A DNA stretch of 64,000 nucleotides from Pseudomonadales bacterium (GCA_024234635.1 JACKNX010000001.1:452871-516870); one strand, 5' to 3'. Shown: positions 37,546 through 46,930, numbered from the stretch's first letter. The notes: a model not told the origin generated them from the letters alone. Translations and numbers: made by a program.

Positions 37546-37995
37546 TTACTCGGCAGCTTCCGCAACGTCCACCGAACCACCAGCGGCTTCGATGGCAGCC
37601 CTGGCGCCCGCCGTCACCTTGACGCCCTGCACGCGCACGGGTCGATCGATGGCACCCGACAACATGATACGGGCGCGCTTCTTGTCCTTGCGGACAACAT
37701 TGGCGGCTTTGAGCGTGTCCAGGGACACGACGTCCCCTTCTACCTTGGCCAGTTCCGACAGCCTCACTTCAGCCGTCTCCAGGGATTTGGCGGTGCGGAA
37801 GCCAAACTTCGGCACCCGCTGCTGGAGTGACAACTGACCGCCCTCGAAGCCCGGGCGTACGTGCCCGCTCTTGCGGGATTTCTGACCCTTGGTACCTCGG
37901 GTACTGGTCTTGCCCCAACCCGACGCGGAGCCACGGCCGACACGCCGACGCGGTTTCTTGCTGCCTTCAGCCGGATGCAGATCGTTCAGGCGCAC
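37546..37995 (-). CDS. rplO: 50S ribosomal protein L15
   Basis: 149 residues. Basic glycine-rich start (LHPAEGSKKPRRRVGRG) with GFEGGQLSLQQRVPKFGF. Abuts rpmD (one base) and precedes secY. Confidence 0.96.
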   Translation of the reverse strand: MRLNDLHPAEGSKKPRRRVGRGSASGWGKTSTRGTKGQKSRKSGHVRPGFEGGQLSLQQRVPKFGFRTAKSLETAEVRLSELAKVEGDVVSLDTLKAANVVRKDKKRARIMLSGAIDRPVRVQGVKVTAGARAAIEAAGGSVDVAEAAE

Positions 37996-37996
37996 C

Positions 37997-38191
37997 TTAT
38001 TCTCCTTCCACCTTCACCAGGTAGTTGACCTTGCGGATCATGCCGCGTACTGCCGCAGTGTCCTCGACTTCCACCGTGTGGCCGATACGACGGAGCCCCA
38101 GGCCCGCCACGCATGCCTGGTGTTTCTTGAGTCGGCCCGCCGTGCTCTTCACCAGCGTGACCTTCAGTCTCCCTTCGGCTGCATTACTCAT
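37997..38191 (-). CDS. rpmD: 50S ribosomal protein L30
   Basis: 64 residues from the ATG at 38191; the extension to 38245 is not family-like. KVTLVKSTAGRLKKHQACV and the GLRRIGHTVEVEDT signature. Between rpsE and rplO. Confidence 0.95.
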   Translation of the reverse strand: MSNAAEGRLKVTLVKSTAGRLKKHQACVAGLGLRRIGHTVEVEDTAAVRGMIRKVNYLVKVEGE

Positions 38192-38222
38192 CGTCAGTAC
38201 TCCCGAGTGGCGCGCCAGATTC

Positions 38223-38726
38223 CTACGCGCCAATTTCCTCAACACTCAGCCCGCGCTTCGCCGCAATGGCTTCCGGGGACTGCATTGCACGCAGGGCCTT
38301 GAACGTTGCTCGCACTACGTTCACCGGATTGGTGGAACCGTAGGACTTGGCCAGCACGTTATGCACGCCAGCGGCTTCAAACAGGGCCCGCATCGTTCCC
38401 CCGGCGATCACGCCGGTACCTTCGGAAGCCGGCTGCATGAATACCTTGGACGCACCATGGCGGCCGGATACCGGATACCACAGCGTGCCGCCATTCAGGT
38501 CCACGTCGACCATGTTGCGCCGCGCAGCTTCCATGGCTTTCTGGATGGCAACGGGAACCTCCCGCGCCTTGCCACGGCCAAAACCGATCCGGCCCTTGCC
38601 ATCACCGACCACCGTCAACGCGGTGAATGCGAAGATACGACCGCCCTGCACAACCTTGGCGACGCGATTGACCTGAACGAGCTTCTCGACCAGGCCTTCT
38701 TCTTTGATTTCGTCTGTGTATGCCAT
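38223..38726 (-). CDS. rpsE: 30S ribosomal protein S5
   Basis: 167 residues, as in E. coli. Decoding-fidelity protein; FTALTVVGDGKGRIGFGRGKA and GTGVIAGGTMRALFEAAGV are the RNA-binding signature. It directly abuts rplR with no gap. Confidence 0.97.
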   Translation of the reverse strand: MAYTDEIKEEGLVEKLVQVNRVAKVVQGGRIFAFTALTVVGDGKGRIGFGRGKAREVPVAIQKAMEAARRNMVDVDLNGGTLWYPVSGRHGASKVFMQPASEGTGVIAGGTMRALFEAAGVHNVLAKSYGSTNPVNVVRATFKALRAMQSPEAIAAKRGLSVEEIGA

Positions 38727-39077
38727 TTAGAACTCCAGTCCCGCTTCCCGGGCAGCATCCGCCAGTGCCTTTACGCGACCGTGGAACCGGAAGCCCGAGC
38801 GGTCGAATGCCACTTTCGTGATGCCCTGTTCACGTCCCCGTGCAGCGACGAGCGCACCCACTTTGCTCGCCGCGCTGACGTTGCCGGTGGCTTCGCCTTC
38901 GAACGATTTTTCCAGTGTGGAGGCTTGCGCCAGCACCCGATCGCCGGCAGGTGCCAGCAACTGCGCATAAATATGGCGCGGTGTACGGTACACGCTGAGG
39001 CGGATGGCACCGAGTTCCCGCATCTTCATCCGGCCGCGACGGGCGCGGCGCAATCTCGCTGCTTTTTTCTGCTGCAT
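38727..39077 (-). CDS. rplR: 50S ribosomal protein L18
   Basis: 116 residues from the ATG at 39077 (MQQKKAARLRRARRGRMKM). Binds 5S rRNA. The longer open frame overlaps rplF and is rejected. Confidence 0.96.
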   Translation of the reverse strand: MQQKKAARLRRARRGRMKMRELGAIRLSVYRTPRHIYAQLLAPAGDRVLAQASTLEKSFEGEATGNVSAASKVGALVAARGREQGITKVAFDRSGFRFHGRVKALADAAREAGLEF

Positions 39078-39079
39078 GG

Positions 39080-39613
39080 TTATTTCTTCTTGGCCTCTTT
39101 CCGCCGTACACGTTCGCCGGCGTAACGTACGCCCTTGCCCTTGTAGGGCTCCGGGGGACGAATGCCCCGGATCTCCGCCGCCACCTGACCGACGCGCTGT
39201 CGATCGCAACCGCTGATGATCACTTCGGTCTGGGTCGGCGTGGCAACCGAGATGCCTTCCGGCAGCTGGTAGGCAACCGGGTGCGAAAAGCCGAGCTGAA
39301 GATTCAGCACGTTGCCTTGTGCCTGCGCCCTGTAACCCACGCCCTGCAGCTCCAGCTTGCGCTCGAAACCTGCGGAGACGCCCGTCACCAGGTTGTTCAG
39401 CACGGCGCGTGTGGTGCCGGCAATGGCATCGGCCGTTTTCTCGGCGGAGCGCGGTGATACACGCAGCTCACCGTCCTCCTGCACCGTCTGCACCTTCGGA
39501 TGCACGGTCCAGGTCATCGCGCCCTTGGCACCTTTTACGGAGACCGTCTGACCCTCGATTTTCACTTCGACGCCGTTGGGCAGCCGAATCGGGTTTTTCG
39601 CTACGCGGGACAT
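39080..39613 (-). CDS. rplF: 50S ribosomal protein L6
   Basis: 177 residues, as in E. coli. SRVAKNPIRLPNGVEVKIEG at the start and PPEPYKGKGVRYAGE at the end. Two L6 repeats; near the sarcin-ricin loop. Two bases before rplR. Confidence 0.97.
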   Translation of the reverse strand: MSRVAKNPIRLPNGVEVKIEGQTVSVKGAKGAMTWTVHPKVQTVQEDGELRVSPRSAEKTADAIAGTTRAVLNNLVTGVSAGFERKLELQGVGYRAQAQGNVLNLQLGFSHPVAYQLPEGISVATPTQTEVIISGCDRQRVGQVAAEIRGIRPPEPYKGKGVRYAGERVRRKEAKKK

Positions 39614-39623
39614 CGTTACCTCG

Positions 39624-40016
39624 TCAAAAGACCGTGCAAAGGACTTCGCCACCGATACCCTGCGCGCGGGCCGCGCGATCGGTGAGCAACCCCTTGTCGG
39701 TACTGATGATTGCAATACCCAGGCCGCCTCGCACCTTGGGCAGGTCGTCGCATTCCTTGTAAATGCGCAGACCCGGCCGGGATATGCGCTTCAGTTCTTC
39801 GATGACCGGCACCCCTTTCTGGTACTTCAGCGCCACCTTGAGCTCCGGCTTGGCACCCACCGTCTCCTCAAAGCCCGCGATGTAACCTTCCTTGCTCAGA
39901 AGCTCCAGCAGCGCCTTCTTGTGCTTGGAGGAAGGCATGGTCACCTCGGCATGTCCCGCACGCTGCGCGTTGCGGATGCGCGTGAGCATGTCGGCAATCG
40001 GATCCTGCATCGTCAT
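39624..40016 (-). CDS. rpsH: 30S ribosomal protein S8
   Basis: 130 residues from the ATG at 40016 (MTMQDPIADMLTRIRNAQ). In enterics it represses the spc operon by binding near rplE; here the same order is kept. C-terminal GGLGIAIISTDKG signature. Confidence 0.96.
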   Translation of the reverse strand: MTMQDPIADMLTRIRNAQRAGHAEVTMPSSKHKKALLELLSKEGYIAGFEETVGAKPELKVALKYQKGVPVIEELKRISRPGLRIYKECDDLPKVRGGLGIAIISTDKGLLTDRAARAQGIGGEVLCTVF

Positions 40017-40032
40017 ATCAAAACGCTCCTGC

Positions 40033-40338
40033 TTACCAGCTCGCCTTGACCAGCCCGGGAATATCCCCGCGCATGGCGGCTTCACGCAGCTTGTTGCGAC
40101 CAAGCCCGAACTTGCGATACACGCCATGCGGACGCCCGGTCAGCCCGCAACGACGCTGCATGCGAACGGGACTGGCATCGCGCGGCAATGCCTGCAGCTT
40201 GAGCTGCGCGTCCCAGCGCTCGTCTTCCGACAGATTGCGGTTGTTGACCGTCGCCTTGAGCTGCGCACGCTTCTTGGCGTACTTGGTGACAGCGCGTTCG
40301 CGCCGCTGTTCACGCTCGAGCATCGATTTCTTAGCCAT
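40033..40338 (-). CDS. rpsN: 30S ribosomal protein S14, zinc-free form
   Basis: 101 residues, the long C- type with a single cysteine instead of a CxxC pair. RCGLTGRPHGVYRKFGLGRN is the signature. The genome thus pairs a zinc-free S14 with a zinc-binding L36. Confidence 0.96.
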   Translation of the reverse strand: MAKKSMLEREQRRERAVTKYAKKRAQLKATVNNRNLSEDERWDAQLKLQALPRDASPVRMQRRCGLTGRPHGVYRKFGLGRNKLREAAMRGDIPGLVKASW

Positions 40339-40355
40339 GCGATTCGTGCCTTTCG

Positions 40356-40892
40356 CTATGTTCTGAATGGGAAGTTGAATGCCTTGAGCAACGCCAGGGC
40401 ATGCGCATCCGACTGTGCCGTTGTAGCCACCGTGATGTTCATGCCGCGGATCTTGTCGATCTTGTCGTAGTCGATCTCGGCAAAAATGATCTGTTCGGTG
40501 ATGCCCATGTTGAAGTTGCCACGACCATCGAAGCTCTTCGGGTTCAACCCGCGGAAGTCGCGCGTACGCGGCAACGCGATGCTTACCAGTCGCTCGATGA
40601 AGTCATACATGCGTTCACGGCGAAGCGTGACCATGCAACCGATCGGCCAACCTTCGCGAATCTTGAAACCGGCTTCGGACTTGCGTGCCTTGGTCACCAC
40701 CGGCTTCTGACCGGCGAGGGCAGTCAGGTCACCGACGGCGTTATCCAGAATTTTGCGATCACCAACGGCTTCGCCAACACCCATGTTCAGGCTGACCTTC
40801 ACCAGGCGGGGAACCGCCATGATGTTGTCGATACCCAGTTCCTGCATGAGCTGCGGGCGGATCTCGCTGACATAACGCTGATGTAAGTTCAT
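40356..40892 (-). CDS. rplE: 50S ribosomal protein L5
   Basis: 178 residues. Binds 5S rRNA and forms a bridge to S13. LVKVSLNMGVGEAVGDRKIL and GRGNFNMGI are the signature. A 184-bp gap to rplX precedes it, larger than elsewhere in the spc operon, with no recognised gene inside. Confidence 0.96.
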   Translation of the reverse strand: MNLHQRYVSEIRPQLMQELGIDNIMAVPRLVKVSLNMGVGEAVGDRKILDNAVGDLTALAGQKPVVTKARKSEAGFKIREGWPIGCMVTLRRERMYDFIERLVSIALPRTRDFRGLNPKSFDGRGNFNMGITEQIIFAEIDYDKIDKIRGMNITVATTAQSDAHALALLKAFNFPFRT

Positions 40893-41076
40893 GTCCGAAC
40901 CTCTGTTACCTGCTTCCGATCAGCACGATTTGCGTAGCTGATCTACCTTCCGGCGGGTACGTCCTTGCGTCCCGTCTGATCGGGCCGCTTGCGACCCTGG
41001 CATCGGCGTGTGCCTGGCACCTGCCCGATGGCGGTACGATTCCGTACCGTGTGGATTCCCCGATCGGATCGGGGAG

Positions 41077-41388
41077 TCAATCAATCCTGGCGCGAGACGA
41101 TTTGAAAACGCGCACCTTTTTGCCGTCTTCAACCGTAAAGCCCACTTTGTCGCCCTTGCCGGCTTGGGCGTTCCAGATCGCAACATTCGACGCCTGAATC
41201 GGCGCTTCCTGTTCAACGATGCCGCCGCGCTTGCCCAGATTCGGGTTCGGGCGCTCCGCCTTCTTCACCAGGTTGATGCCCTGCACCAACAGTCGGCCGT
41301 CGTCGAACACGCGCGTCACCTGACCTCGCTTGCCCTTGTCTCGCCCGGCAATCACCACGACTTCGTCGTCTTTCTTAATCTTGGCCAT
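41077..41388 (-). CDS. rplX: 50S ribosomal protein L24
   Basis: 103 residues from ATG (MAKIKKDDEVVVIAGRDKGK, KOW motif). An in-frame GTG four codons upstream, at 41400, overlaps the rplN stop as GTGA and is an equally possible start. Initiator of 50S assembly. Confidence 0.94.
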   Translation of the reverse strand: MAKIKKDDEVVVIAGRDKGKRGQVTRVFDDGRLLVQGINLVKKAERPNPNLGKRGGIVEQEAPIQASNVAIWNAQAGKGDKVGFTVEDGKKVRVFKSSRARID

Positions 41389-41396
41389 AGCTGCGC

Positions 41397-41765
41397 TCAC
41401 AACACTTCTGGGGCGAGCGACACGATGCGCATGAACTTCTCCGTGCGCAGTTCGCGGGTCACCGGCCCGAATATGCGGGTACCTACCGGTTGCTGCTGAT
41501 TGTTGAGCAGCACCGCGGCGTTCTGATCGAAGCGGATGAGCGATCCGTCGGGACGACGCACCCCTTTCTTGGTGCGCACGACCACGGCGGTCATCACCTG
41601 CCCTTTTTTTACACGGGCGCGGGGAATGGCATCTTTCACCGTCACCTTGATGATGTCACCCACGCCGGCGTAGCGGCGATGCGAACCGCCAAGCACCTTG
41701 ATGCACTGGACCCTGCGCGCGCCGCTGTTATCGGCGATATCCAGCATGGTTTCGACCTGAATCAT
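41397..41765 (-). CDS. rplN: 50S ribosomal protein L14
   Basis: 122 residues. QVETMLDIADNSGARRVQCI start; the intersubunit bridge and docking surface for RsfS, which is encoded at about 20 kb in this window. Confidence 0.97.
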   Translation of the reverse strand: MIQVETMLDIADNSGARRVQCIKVLGGSHRRYAGVGDIIKVTVKDAIPRARVKKGQVMTAVVVRTKKGVRRPDGSLIRFDQNAAVLLNNQQQPVGTRIFGPVTRELRTEKFMRIVSLAPEVL

Positions 41766-41775
41766 GACTGTCCCC

Positions 41776-42054
41776 TCAGACTTCCTGCGCCCGTTCGTCG
41801 ATGCTCTTCAGTTTCCAGGTCTTGGTCTTGGAAATCGGCGCGCATTCGACCACGGTAACCACGTCACCGATATTGCAGCTGTTGTCCTCGTCATGCGCGT
41901 GCAGTTTCTTCGACTTGCGCACGTACTTGCCGTAAACGGGGTGCTTGACCCGGCGCTCCACCAGCACGGTGATCGACTTCTGCATGCGATTGCTGACGAC
42001 CGTACCCGACAGCGTGCGCGGGTTGCTTTCCGGGGTTGCCGTTTGTTCAGCCAC
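41776..42054 (-). CDS. rpsQ: 30S ribosomal protein S17
   Basis: 92 residues. RTLSGTVVSNRMQKSITVLVE OB-fold signature and KHPVYGKYV. It overlaps rpmC by eight bases. Confidence 0.96.
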   Translation of the reverse strand: MAEQTATPESNPRTLSGTVVSNRMQKSITVLVERRVKHPVYGKYVRKSKKLHAHDEDNSCNIGDVVTVVECAPISKTKTWKLKSIDERAQEV

Positions 42055-42238
42055 TGTGTTTCTCCCGCATCACCGTTTTCACCCGCGCGATATCCCGACG
42101 ATTGACTTTGAGCAGATGCGTCTGGCCAAGCTGACCACTGGACTTCTGCATGCGCAGGCTGAAGTCTTCCTTGCGCAGACGGAGCAACTCCGTGTTGAGC
42201 TCGTCTACAGACTTGTTTCGAAGTTCCTTCACGTCCAT
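42047..42238 (-). CDS. rpmC: 50S ribosomal protein L29
   Basis: 63 residues from the ATG at 42238, which shares a base with the rplP TGA; a GTG one codon earlier is possible but less family-like. KELRNKSVDELNTELLRLRK coiled start. Exit-tunnel protein. Confidence 0.95.
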   Translation of the reverse strand: MDVKELRNKSVDELNTELLRLRKEDFSLRMQKSSGQLGQTHLLKVNRRDIARVKTVMREKHSG

Positions 42239-42651
42239 CACATCACCGCCCGTTTGACGAAGCTGGTCTGGAAGGGCAGCTTGGCAGCCGCCAGCGCAAA
42301 CGCCTCACGTGCCACGTCTTCCGGCACACCTTCCATCTCATAGAGCACTTTGCCCGGCTGGATGAGCGCCACCCAGTATTCGACGTTGCCCTTACCTTTA
42401 CCCTGACGTACTTCAAGGGGCTTTTTGGTGATCGGCTTGTCCGGAAAGACCCGAATCCAGATCTTTCCACCCCGGCGGATCTTGCGGGTCATCGCCCGCC
42501 GAGCCGCCTCGATCTGACGAGCTGTCAGGCGGCCCCGATCCATGGCTTTCAAGCCAAATTCCCCGAAGCTGACCTTGCTGCCGCGTTGCGCCAGACCGCG
42601 ATTGCGGCCTTTCTGCTGCTTTCTGAACTTGGTGCGTTTCGGTTGTAACAT
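42238..42651 (-). CDS. rplP: 50S ribosomal protein L16
   Basis: 137 residues. Starts MLQPKRTKFRKQQKGRNRG; KPLEVRQGKGKGNVEYWVA is the signature. Late-assembly protein needed for A-site function. Confidence 0.97.
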   Translation of the reverse strand: MLQPKRTKFRKQQKGRNRGLAQRGSKVSFGEFGLKAMDRGRLTARQIEAARRAMTRKIRRGGKIWIRVFPDKPITKKPLEVRQGKGKGNVEYWVALIQPGKVLYEMEGVPEDVAREAFALAAAKLPFQTSFVKRAVM

Positions 42652-42716
42652 CGTTTTATCTCTTCACTTCCCGGTGCAGCGTTTCGCTGCACCGCTTGTT
42701 CCGCTTGCGACCCTGC

Positions 42717-43370
42717 TTACGCTTGTGCCGCTTCCTGCGGGCGACCAAGAACCTCACCCTTGAAGATCCAAACCTTCACCCCGAGCACGCCATACGTGGT
42801 GTGCGCTTCCCAGGTGGCGTAGTCGATATCCGCACGCAACGTATGCAGTGGCACCCTACCTTCGTGATAAACCTCCGAGCGCGCAATTTCAGCACCACCC
42901 AGACGACCGGCCACGCGTACCTTGATACCTTCGGCACCCAGACGCAGCGCGTTCTGGATTACCCGCTTCATTGCCCGTCGGAACTGCACGCGGCGTTCGA
43001 GCTGCTGGGCCACGTTCTGGGCGACCAGCAGGGCATCGAGTTCCGGCTTGCGGATTTCTTCGATGTTGATGTGCACCTTCGCGTTCATGCGACCTTCCAG
43101 GTCATAACGCAGGCGTTCCACGTCCTCACCCTTCTTGCCGATCACGATGCCCGGGCGCGCGGTATGGATGGTCAGCCGTGCGGTCTGCGCGGAACGCTGA
43201 ATCTCAATTCGCGAAACCGACGCCTGGGCGAGCCGCTTGCGCAGGTAGTCACGCACTTCGAGATCGTTCAGCAGGTAGCGGCTGTACTGCTTCTTGTCCG
43301 CGTACCAGACCGAGGAGTGCTCCTTGGTGATCCCGAGGCGAATGCCGGTCGGATTGACTTTCTGACCCAT
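42717..43370 (-). CDS. rpsC: 30S ribosomal protein S3
   Basis: 217 residues from the ATG at 43370. KH domain with GIVIGKKGEDVERLR and the C-terminal GVKVWIFKGEVLG signature. Head protein with helicase role at the mRNA entry. Confidence 0.97.
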   Translation of the reverse strand: MGQKVNPTGIRLGITKEHSSVWYADKKQYSRYLLNDLEVRDYLRKRLAQASVSRIEIQRSAQTARLTIHTARPGIVIGKKGEDVERLRYDLEGRMNAKVHINIEEIRKPELDALLVAQNVAQQLERRVQFRRAMKRVIQNALRLGAEGIKVRVAGRLGGAEIARSEVYHEGRVPLHTLRADIDYATWEAHTTYGVLGVKVWIFKGEVLGRPQEAAQA

Positions 43371-43384
43371 AGTTTCTCTTTCCC

Positions 43385-43726
43385 CTACGCCCTGGCCTGA
43401 TCCGAGACCCGAACCGTGATGTGACACGTACGCTTGTTGATGCGGTCCGCGCGGCCTTTGGCTCGTGGCTGTATGCGCTTCAACGTGAAACCTTCGTTAA
43501 CGAAAATCTCCTTGACCCAGAGATCATCGACGTCTGCCGCTTCGTTGTTCTCGGCGTTGGCAATTGCCGATTCGAGAACCTTGCGCACGAGCACGGCTCC
43601 TTTTTTTGTGCTGAACGTGAGCAGATCCAGCGCTTCGCTCACCGGCTTGCCGCGCACCTGATCCACCACCAGCCGCGCTTTCTGCGCCGAGAGGCGCAAT
43701 CGTTTGGCTGTTGCACTCGTTTCCAT
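43385..43726 (-). CDS. rplV: 50S ribosomal protein L22
   Basis: 113 residues. RLSAQKARLVVDQVRGKPV and the tunnel beta-hairpin RIQPRAKGRADRI; the macrolide-sensitive loop is intact. Confidence 0.97.
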   Translation of the reverse strand: METSATAKRLRLSAQKARLVVDQVRGKPVSEALDLLTFSTKKGAVLVRKVLESAIANAENNEAADVDDLWVKEIFVNEGFTLKRIQPRAKGRADRINKRTCHITVRVSDQARA

Positions 43727-43776
43727 CGTCGTCTCCGAACCTTGTTCTCTACGTCCGCCTGACTGCCGGCGCCGGT

Positions 43777-44052
43777 TTACTTCTTGGATTTGCGGTCGGC
43801 CGCGTGTCCGCGATACGTCCGCGTGGGTGAAAACTCACCCAGCTTGTGCCCGACCATGTCCTCACTGATGAACACGGGCACGTGCTGCTTGCCGTTGTGC
43901 ACGGCAATGGTCAGACCGACCATATCCGGCACGATCATCGATCGGCGCGACCAGGTCCGAATCGGACGCCGGTCCTTGGAAGCAACCGCGTTCTCGACTT
44001 TCTTGACGAGATGCAGGTCGACGAATGGGCCTTTATGCAGTGATCTTGGCAC
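43777..44052 (-). CDS. rpsS: 30S ribosomal protein S19
   Basis: 91 residues. PRSLHKGPFVDLHLVKKVE and GHKLGEFSPTRTYRGHAADRK. Between rplB and rplV. Confidence 0.97.
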   Translation of the reverse strand: MPRSLHKGPFVDLHLVKKVENAVASKDRRPIRTWSRRSMIVPDMVGLTIAVHNGKQHVPVFISEDMVGHKLGEFSPTRTYRGHAADRKSKK

Positions 44053-44071
44053 TTCTTATCCTCCTGCGGCG

Positions 44072-44899
44072 TTAGCGCTTCTGACGCCGACGAACGATCA
44101 GACGGTCGGTACGCTTGTTCTTGCGCGTCTTGTAACCCTTGGTGGGCATGCCCCAGGGCGACACCGGGTGGCGGCCACCCGAGGTCTTGCCTTCGCCACC
44201 GCCGTGCGGGTGATCGACAGGGTTCATGGCCACACCGCGAACAGTGGGACGCACGCCCACCCACCGCTTGGCGCCTGCCTTGCCGATCGAGCGCAGGCTG
44301 TGTTCGCTGTTGGATACTTCGCCCAGCGTTGCCCGGCAATCTACCAGCACGCGGCGCATCTCCCCGGAACGCAGGCGAAGCGTTGCGTAGCTGCCTTCAC
44401 GAGCTACCAGCTGACAGGAGCCGCCTGCACTGCGTACGAGCTGCGCGCCTTTTCCGGGCTTCAGTTCGACACAGTGAATGACGCTTCCCAACGGCACGCT
44501 GCGCAGCGGCATGCAGTTTCCGGCACGGATGGGTGCACCGGAACCGCTGACGAGCGTATCGCCGGCCTGGACGTCCTTCGGCGCAATGATGTAGCGCCGC
44601 TCACCGTCCTTGTACTTCAGAAGCGCAATATTGGCAGTACGGTTGGGATCGTATTCCAGGCGCTCGACGGTGGCTGGAATGCCATCCTTGTCACGCTTGA
44701 AATCGATGATCCGGTAGTGCTGCTTGTGGCCACCGCCCTGATGACGGGTGGTGATGCGACCGGAGTTGTTACGACCACCGTTCCGCTTCTGCGGCTCGAG
44801 CAGCGGCTTGTAAGGACCGTCCTTGTGGAGGTCCTTGTTCACCACCTTGACGACGAACCGACGTCCCGGTGAGGTTGGTTTTGCCTTGACGACTGCCAT
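44072..44899 (-). CDS. rplB: 50S ribosomal protein L2
   Basis: 275 residues. Needed for peptidyl-transferase assembly; NPVDHPHGGGEGKTSGGRHP holds the essential histidine equivalent to E. coli His229. Basic C-terminus. Confidence 0.97.
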   Translation of the reverse strand: MAVVKAKPTSPGRRFVVKVVNKDLHKDGPYKPLLEPQKRNGGRNNSGRITTRHQGGGHKQHYRIIDFKRDKDGIPATVERLEYDPNRTANIALLKYKDGERRYIIAPKDVQAGDTLVSGSGAPIRAGNCMPLRSVPLGSVIHCVELKPGKGAQLVRSAGGSCQLVAREGSYATLRLRSGEMRRVLVDCRATLGEVSNSEHSLRSIGKAGAKRWVGVRPTVRGVAMNPVDHPHGGGEGKTSGGRHPVSPWGMPTKGYKTRKNKRTDRLIVRRRQKR

Positions 44900-44909
44900 T
44901 GCGCTATTC

Positions 44910-45206
44910 CTAGTCCGTCACCATGAAGTCGATTTCCTGCCCGTCAGCAACACGGACATACGCCTTCTTCCAATTATTCTTTCGCGACGGGCCACGTGCC
45001 GTACGCTTGACCTTGCCCTTGACGTTCGCCGTGGTGACCCCGGTTACCTTGACCTTGAAGATGGTCTCGATGGCTTCCTTGATCTCCGGCTTGGTCGCGT
45101 CGACCGCAACCTTGAACGTGTACTGATTGGCCTTGTCGCCCAGCAAGGTCGACTTTTCGGAGATATGCGGCGCCCGGATCACCGTATAAATGCGTTCGGG
45201 ATTCAT
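44910..45206 (-). CDS. rplW: 50S ribosomal protein L23
   Basis: 98 residues. Tunnel-exit docking site for trigger factor and SRP. RAPHISEKSTLLGDKANQYTF signature. ATG overlaps the rplD stop (ATGA). Confidence 0.96.
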   Translation of the reverse strand: MNPERIYTVIRAPHISEKSTLLGDKANQYTFKVAVDATKPEIKEAIETIFKVKVTGVTTANVKGKVKRTARGPSRKNNWKKAYVRVADGQEIDFMVTD

Positions 45207-45808
45207 GCCAGACTCTCCTCGATCTGCTTCAGCGCACCCACCGTCATGAGGACGGCGTCATGGCTGATGAGACTTACGGGATCAACGCCGGTGACATCCA
45301 CCACGCCGACGCCCCGCAGGTTGCGCGCGGACAGATACAGGTTTTCGTCAACGTTTTCGGTAACGATGAGAACGTTGTCGAGCGAAAGCCCCTTGAGCTT
45401 TTCAACCAGCGCCTTGGTCTTGGGCGTTTCGATCGCAAACGACTCCGCGACCACCAGCCGCCCCTGACGAATGAGTTCGGACAGGATGCAGCGCAGGGCG
45501 CCGCGGTACATCTTGCGATTGACCTTCTGGCTGTGATCCTGCGGCCGCGCGGCGAAGATCTTGCCGCCGCCACGCCACAGCGGACTACGACTGCTTCCAG
45601 CCCGGGCGCGGCCCGTACCTTTCTGCCGCCACGGCTTCTTGCCGCCGCCACTGACTTCCGCCCGCGTCTTCTGGCCCTTGGAGCCCTGGCGGCCGGCGGC
45701 CATGTAGGCCACCACTACCTGATGCACCAGGGATTCGTTGTACTCTCGATCGAAGGTCGTTGCAGACACTTCGATCGATCCCGCATTAGCGGCAAGCGTC
45801 AGATTCAC
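45203..45808 (-). CDS. rplD: 50S ribosomal protein L4
   Basis: 201 residues. In enterics also the repressor of the S10 operon. GTG start overlapping the rplC stop (GTGA). GGGKKPWRQKGTGRARAGS is the tunnel loop. Confidence 0.96.
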   Translation of the reverse strand: MNLTLAANAGSIEVSATTFDREYNESLVHQVVVAYMAAGRQGSKGQKTRAEVSGGGKKPWRQKGTGRARAGSSRSPLWRGGGKIFAARPQDHSQKVNRKMYRGALRCILSELIRQGRLVVAESFAIETPKTKALVEKLKGLSLDNVLIVTENVDENLYLSARNLRGVGVVDVTGVDPVSLISHDAVLMTVGALKQIEESLA

Positions 45809-46464
45809 GCTTCACCTCCTTTTGGCGCCCCCGCCTTGACGGACGGAGTGACGCGAACATGGCCACCGACCGGGCCAGGCACGGCACCTTTGACCAGCAA
45901 CAGATTGCGTTCGGCGTCGACACGCACGACTTCCAGGTTCTGCACGGTAACTTTCTCGTTGCCCATGTGGCCGGACATTTTCTTGCCTTTGAAAACACGC
46001 CCCGGCGTCTGGTTCTGGCCGATGGAGCCCGGTACGCGGTGCGACACGGAGTTACCGTGGCTGGCATCCTGGGTACGAAAGTTCCAGCGCTTGACCGTAC
46101 CCGCGAAACCCTTGCCTTTGGACGTGCCCTGCACATCAACCATCTGGCCCGCACTGAAGATATCCAGCCGGATTTCGCCGCCAAGTTCACTGCCTTCGGG
46201 GATGGCATCGAGGCGGGACTCATGCACGACACGTCCGGCCACCGTCTTCGCCTTGGCGAAATGCCCTGCCGCGGGTTTGCTCACCCGGTTCTGACGCACC
46301 TCACCCGCTGCCAGCTGCAGCGCGGTATAACCGTCGGAATCCGGAGTCTTGATCTGCGTGATGCGATTGGGCGCAATCTCGATCACGGTGACGGGCACCG
46401 AATGTCCGTCTTCCATGAAAATGCGCGTCATCCCGCTTTTCTTGCCAACCAGGCCAATTGCCAT
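45805..46464 (-). CDS. rplC: 50S ribosomal protein L3
   Basis: 219 residues from the ATG at 46464 (MAIGLVGKKSGMTRIFMEDG). FRTQDASHGNSVSHRVPGSIG carries the Gln methylated in E. coli. A 154-bp gap separates it from rpsJ. Confidence 0.96.
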   Translation of the reverse strand: MAIGLVGKKSGMTRIFMEDGHSVPVTVIEIAPNRITQIKTPDSDGYTALQLAAGEVRQNRVSKPAAGHFAKAKTVAGRVVHESRLDAIPEGSELGGEIRLDIFSAGQMVDVQGTSKGKGFAGTVKRWNFRTQDASHGNSVSHRVPGSIGQNQTPGRVFKGKKMSGHMGNEKVTVQNLEVVRVDAERNLLLVKGAVPGPVGGHVRVTPSVKAGAPKGGEA

Positions 46465-46618
46465 CGTTTTCCCCGTCAAGCCCGTGCATAAGCGAACCGC
46501 TTACCGCAGACACACCGTGTCCACGAGTAAGCGGTTCTACACGGTTTGCTGGCCCCCTATCGGGGCCCTGTCGTAACGTGAACCGGCCGCATGTCCATTC
46601 GACAGCAGCCGGTCTACC

Positions 46619-46930
46619 TCAATTCAAACTAATCTGGACTTCCACCCCTGCCGCGAGGTCAAGCTTCATCAAGGCATCGACGGTCTTCTCCGTCGGCTCG
46701 ACGATATCCAGAACCCGCTTGTGCGTTCGGATTTCATACTGGTCCCGCGCGTCCTTGTTCACGTGCGGAGAAATCAGCACAGTGAACCGCTCTTTGCGGG
46801 TCGGCAGTGGAATCGGACCTTTCACCTGCGCGCCGGTACGCTTCGCGGTCTCCACGATCTCCCGGGTCGATACATCGATCAGGCGATGGTCGAAAGCTTT
46901 CAAACGGATGCGTATACGCTGACTCTGCAC
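46619..46930 (-). CDS. rpsJ: 30S ribosomal protein S10 (NusE)
   Basis: 103 residues, exactly the E. coli length, when a GTG at 46930 is used with GGAG six bases upstream; the open frame to 47125 runs through the promoter and is rejected. RIRIRLKAFDHRLID and RTGAQVKGPIPLPTRKERFT. It also serves transcription antitermination with NusB. First gene of the S10 operon. Confidence 0.95.
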   Translation of the reverse strand: MQSQRIRIRLKAFDHRLIDVSTREIVETAKRTGAQVKGPIPLPTRKERFTVLISPHVNKDARDQYEIRTHKRVLDIVEPTEKTVDALMKLDLAAGVEVQISLN